Positions 6,479 through 6,874 of a DNA stretch of 6,874 nucleotides are shown here, piece after piece. Location of the stretch: positions 1-6,874 of the forward strand of contig JAAXIE010000152.1 of the NCBI GenBank assembly GCA_012270525.1, in the 5' to 3' direction. The notes beneath the pieces are model-generated. The model was not told the origin of the DNA. It saw only the letters and a program-made list of their open reading frames with translations, and ran no database searches. The stretch's first letter is position 1, and every line of letters starts with the position of its first letter. Origin of the DNA: Dehalococcoidia bacterium (GTDB lineage: Bacteria > Chloroflexota > Dehalococcoidia > UBA3495 > JAAXIE01). Both the position numbers and the translations under genes were made by a program.

Positions 6479-6874
6479 TTACGAGACTTCGTTCAGCTGG
6501 CCGGTGCCGCAATCGTAGATGAAGCCTCGTATCTGCTCCTTCGCTGGAATGAAGGGACTGGCTTGGATCCGGGCCATCGATTGGCGCACGTCCTGTTCCA
6601 AGTCACGAAAGGCTTCCAAGGCAAATGCTGGGCGCAGTCCTGTGTCCGACTCAATGGCATCCTTAACTTCATCATCGCGGAAGCTCAACATTCCACAGTC
6701 GGTGTGGTGTACCAGCATTATCTCTCGAGTGCCCAGCAGACGCTGTGATATGACCAGCGACCGGATGACATCGTCGCTCACCACTCCGCCAGCGTTGCGT
6801 ATCACGTGGGCATCGCCCTCTTGCAACCCCAGCAGCTTATGGGTATCAAGGCGGGCATCCATGCAGGCCACCAC
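6479..6874 (-). CDS. Beta-class carbonic anhydrase, N-terminus beyond the window
   Basis: The enzyme interconverts CO2 and bicarbonate, normally in the cytoplasm. The visible 131 residues begin VVACMDARLD. They hold the zinc ligands Cys4, His57 and Cys60 (HHTDCG) and the Asp6-Arg8 dyad (fragment numbering). The spacing equals that recalled for the short mycobacterial enzyme Rv1284 (Cys35, His88, Cys91), so about 31 residues are missing and the full length would be about 162. The rest also fits: RNAGG at 26-30 after the first metal Cys, and a C-terminal strand (IRGFIYDCGTGQLNEV). No frameshift is seen; the absent N-terminus is due to the window edge, and the first in-window codon (GTG) is not the start. 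The cytochrome c lipoprotein gene follows after 26 nt on the same strand. The product could balance CO2/HCO3- for carboxylases or pH and may work with the BicA-like transporter, although that gene is about 4.2 kb away and on the other strand. Confidence 0.93.
   Translation of the reverse strand: MVACMDARLDTHKLLGLQEGDAHVIRNAGGVVSDDVIRSLVISQRLLGTREIMLVHHTDCGMLSFRDDEVKDAIESDTGLRPAFALEAFRDLEQDVRQSMARIQASPFIPAKEQIRGFIYDCGTGQLNEVS

Noticed and set aside
6453..6512. TTG start at 6512 for the cytochrome lipoprotein
   Set aside because: It would overlap the carbonic anhydrase gene by 34 nt and put 20 polar residues before a normal lipoprotein signal; ATG 6452 is better.
6479..6874. Carbonic anhydrase as a truncated pseudogene
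   Set aside because: The frame is open to the window edge and the spacing of zinc ligands is intact, so the missing N-terminus is explained by the window boundary.

Overview
This is a GC-rich bacterial window (roughly 60% by eye) with seven genes. Five complete or nearly complete genes lie on the plus strand, and two genes lie on the minus strand at the right end. The first and last genes are cut by the window edges. No rRNA, tRNA, CRISPR array, insertion sequence or phage gene was seen. The mix of a BicA-like SulP carrier, a CopC-CopD fusion, a His-rich small membrane protein and a haem c lipoprotein with a HTWHH motif recalls Chloroflexota (SAR202/Dehalococcoidia-like) genomes. That placement is inference from protein style and was not tested.

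Layout: (1) about 2-475 (+), the end of a small single-span membrane protein of unknown function. (2) 476-636, a non-coding gap with no convincing promoter or terminator. (3) 637-2274 (+), a SulP anion transporter with a C-terminal STAS domain. It keeps the residues expected for the sodium site of the bicarbonate carrier BicA. (4) 2319-2768 (+), a His-rich membrane-anchored protein with 12 His in its first 80 residues. (5) 2769-2872, a gap with repeated GGTACG..ATCCG motifs and a strong ribosome binding site. (6) 2873-3685 (+), a secreted, C-terminally anchored protein with a His/Met-rich insert. (7) 3693-5951 (+), a CopC-CopD fusion with a further beta-type domain and a C-terminal cytochrome c domain. 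(8) 5955-6452 (-), a cytochrome c lipoprotein converging on gene 7 with only 3 nt between the stop codons. (9) 6479-6874 (-), a beta-carbonic anhydrase lacking its N-terminus because of the window edge.

Two themes emerge. Genes 4, 6, 7 and 8 look like an extracytoplasmic copper-handling and electron-transfer module: two metal-binding-looking proteins, a copper-brace CopC joined to a CopD membrane domain, and two single-haem cytochrome c domains. The BicA-like transporter and the beta-carbonic anhydrase flank this module and both act on inorganic carbon. The individual domain assignments are strong. Functional links between the copper genes and the inorganic carbon genes are only inference.
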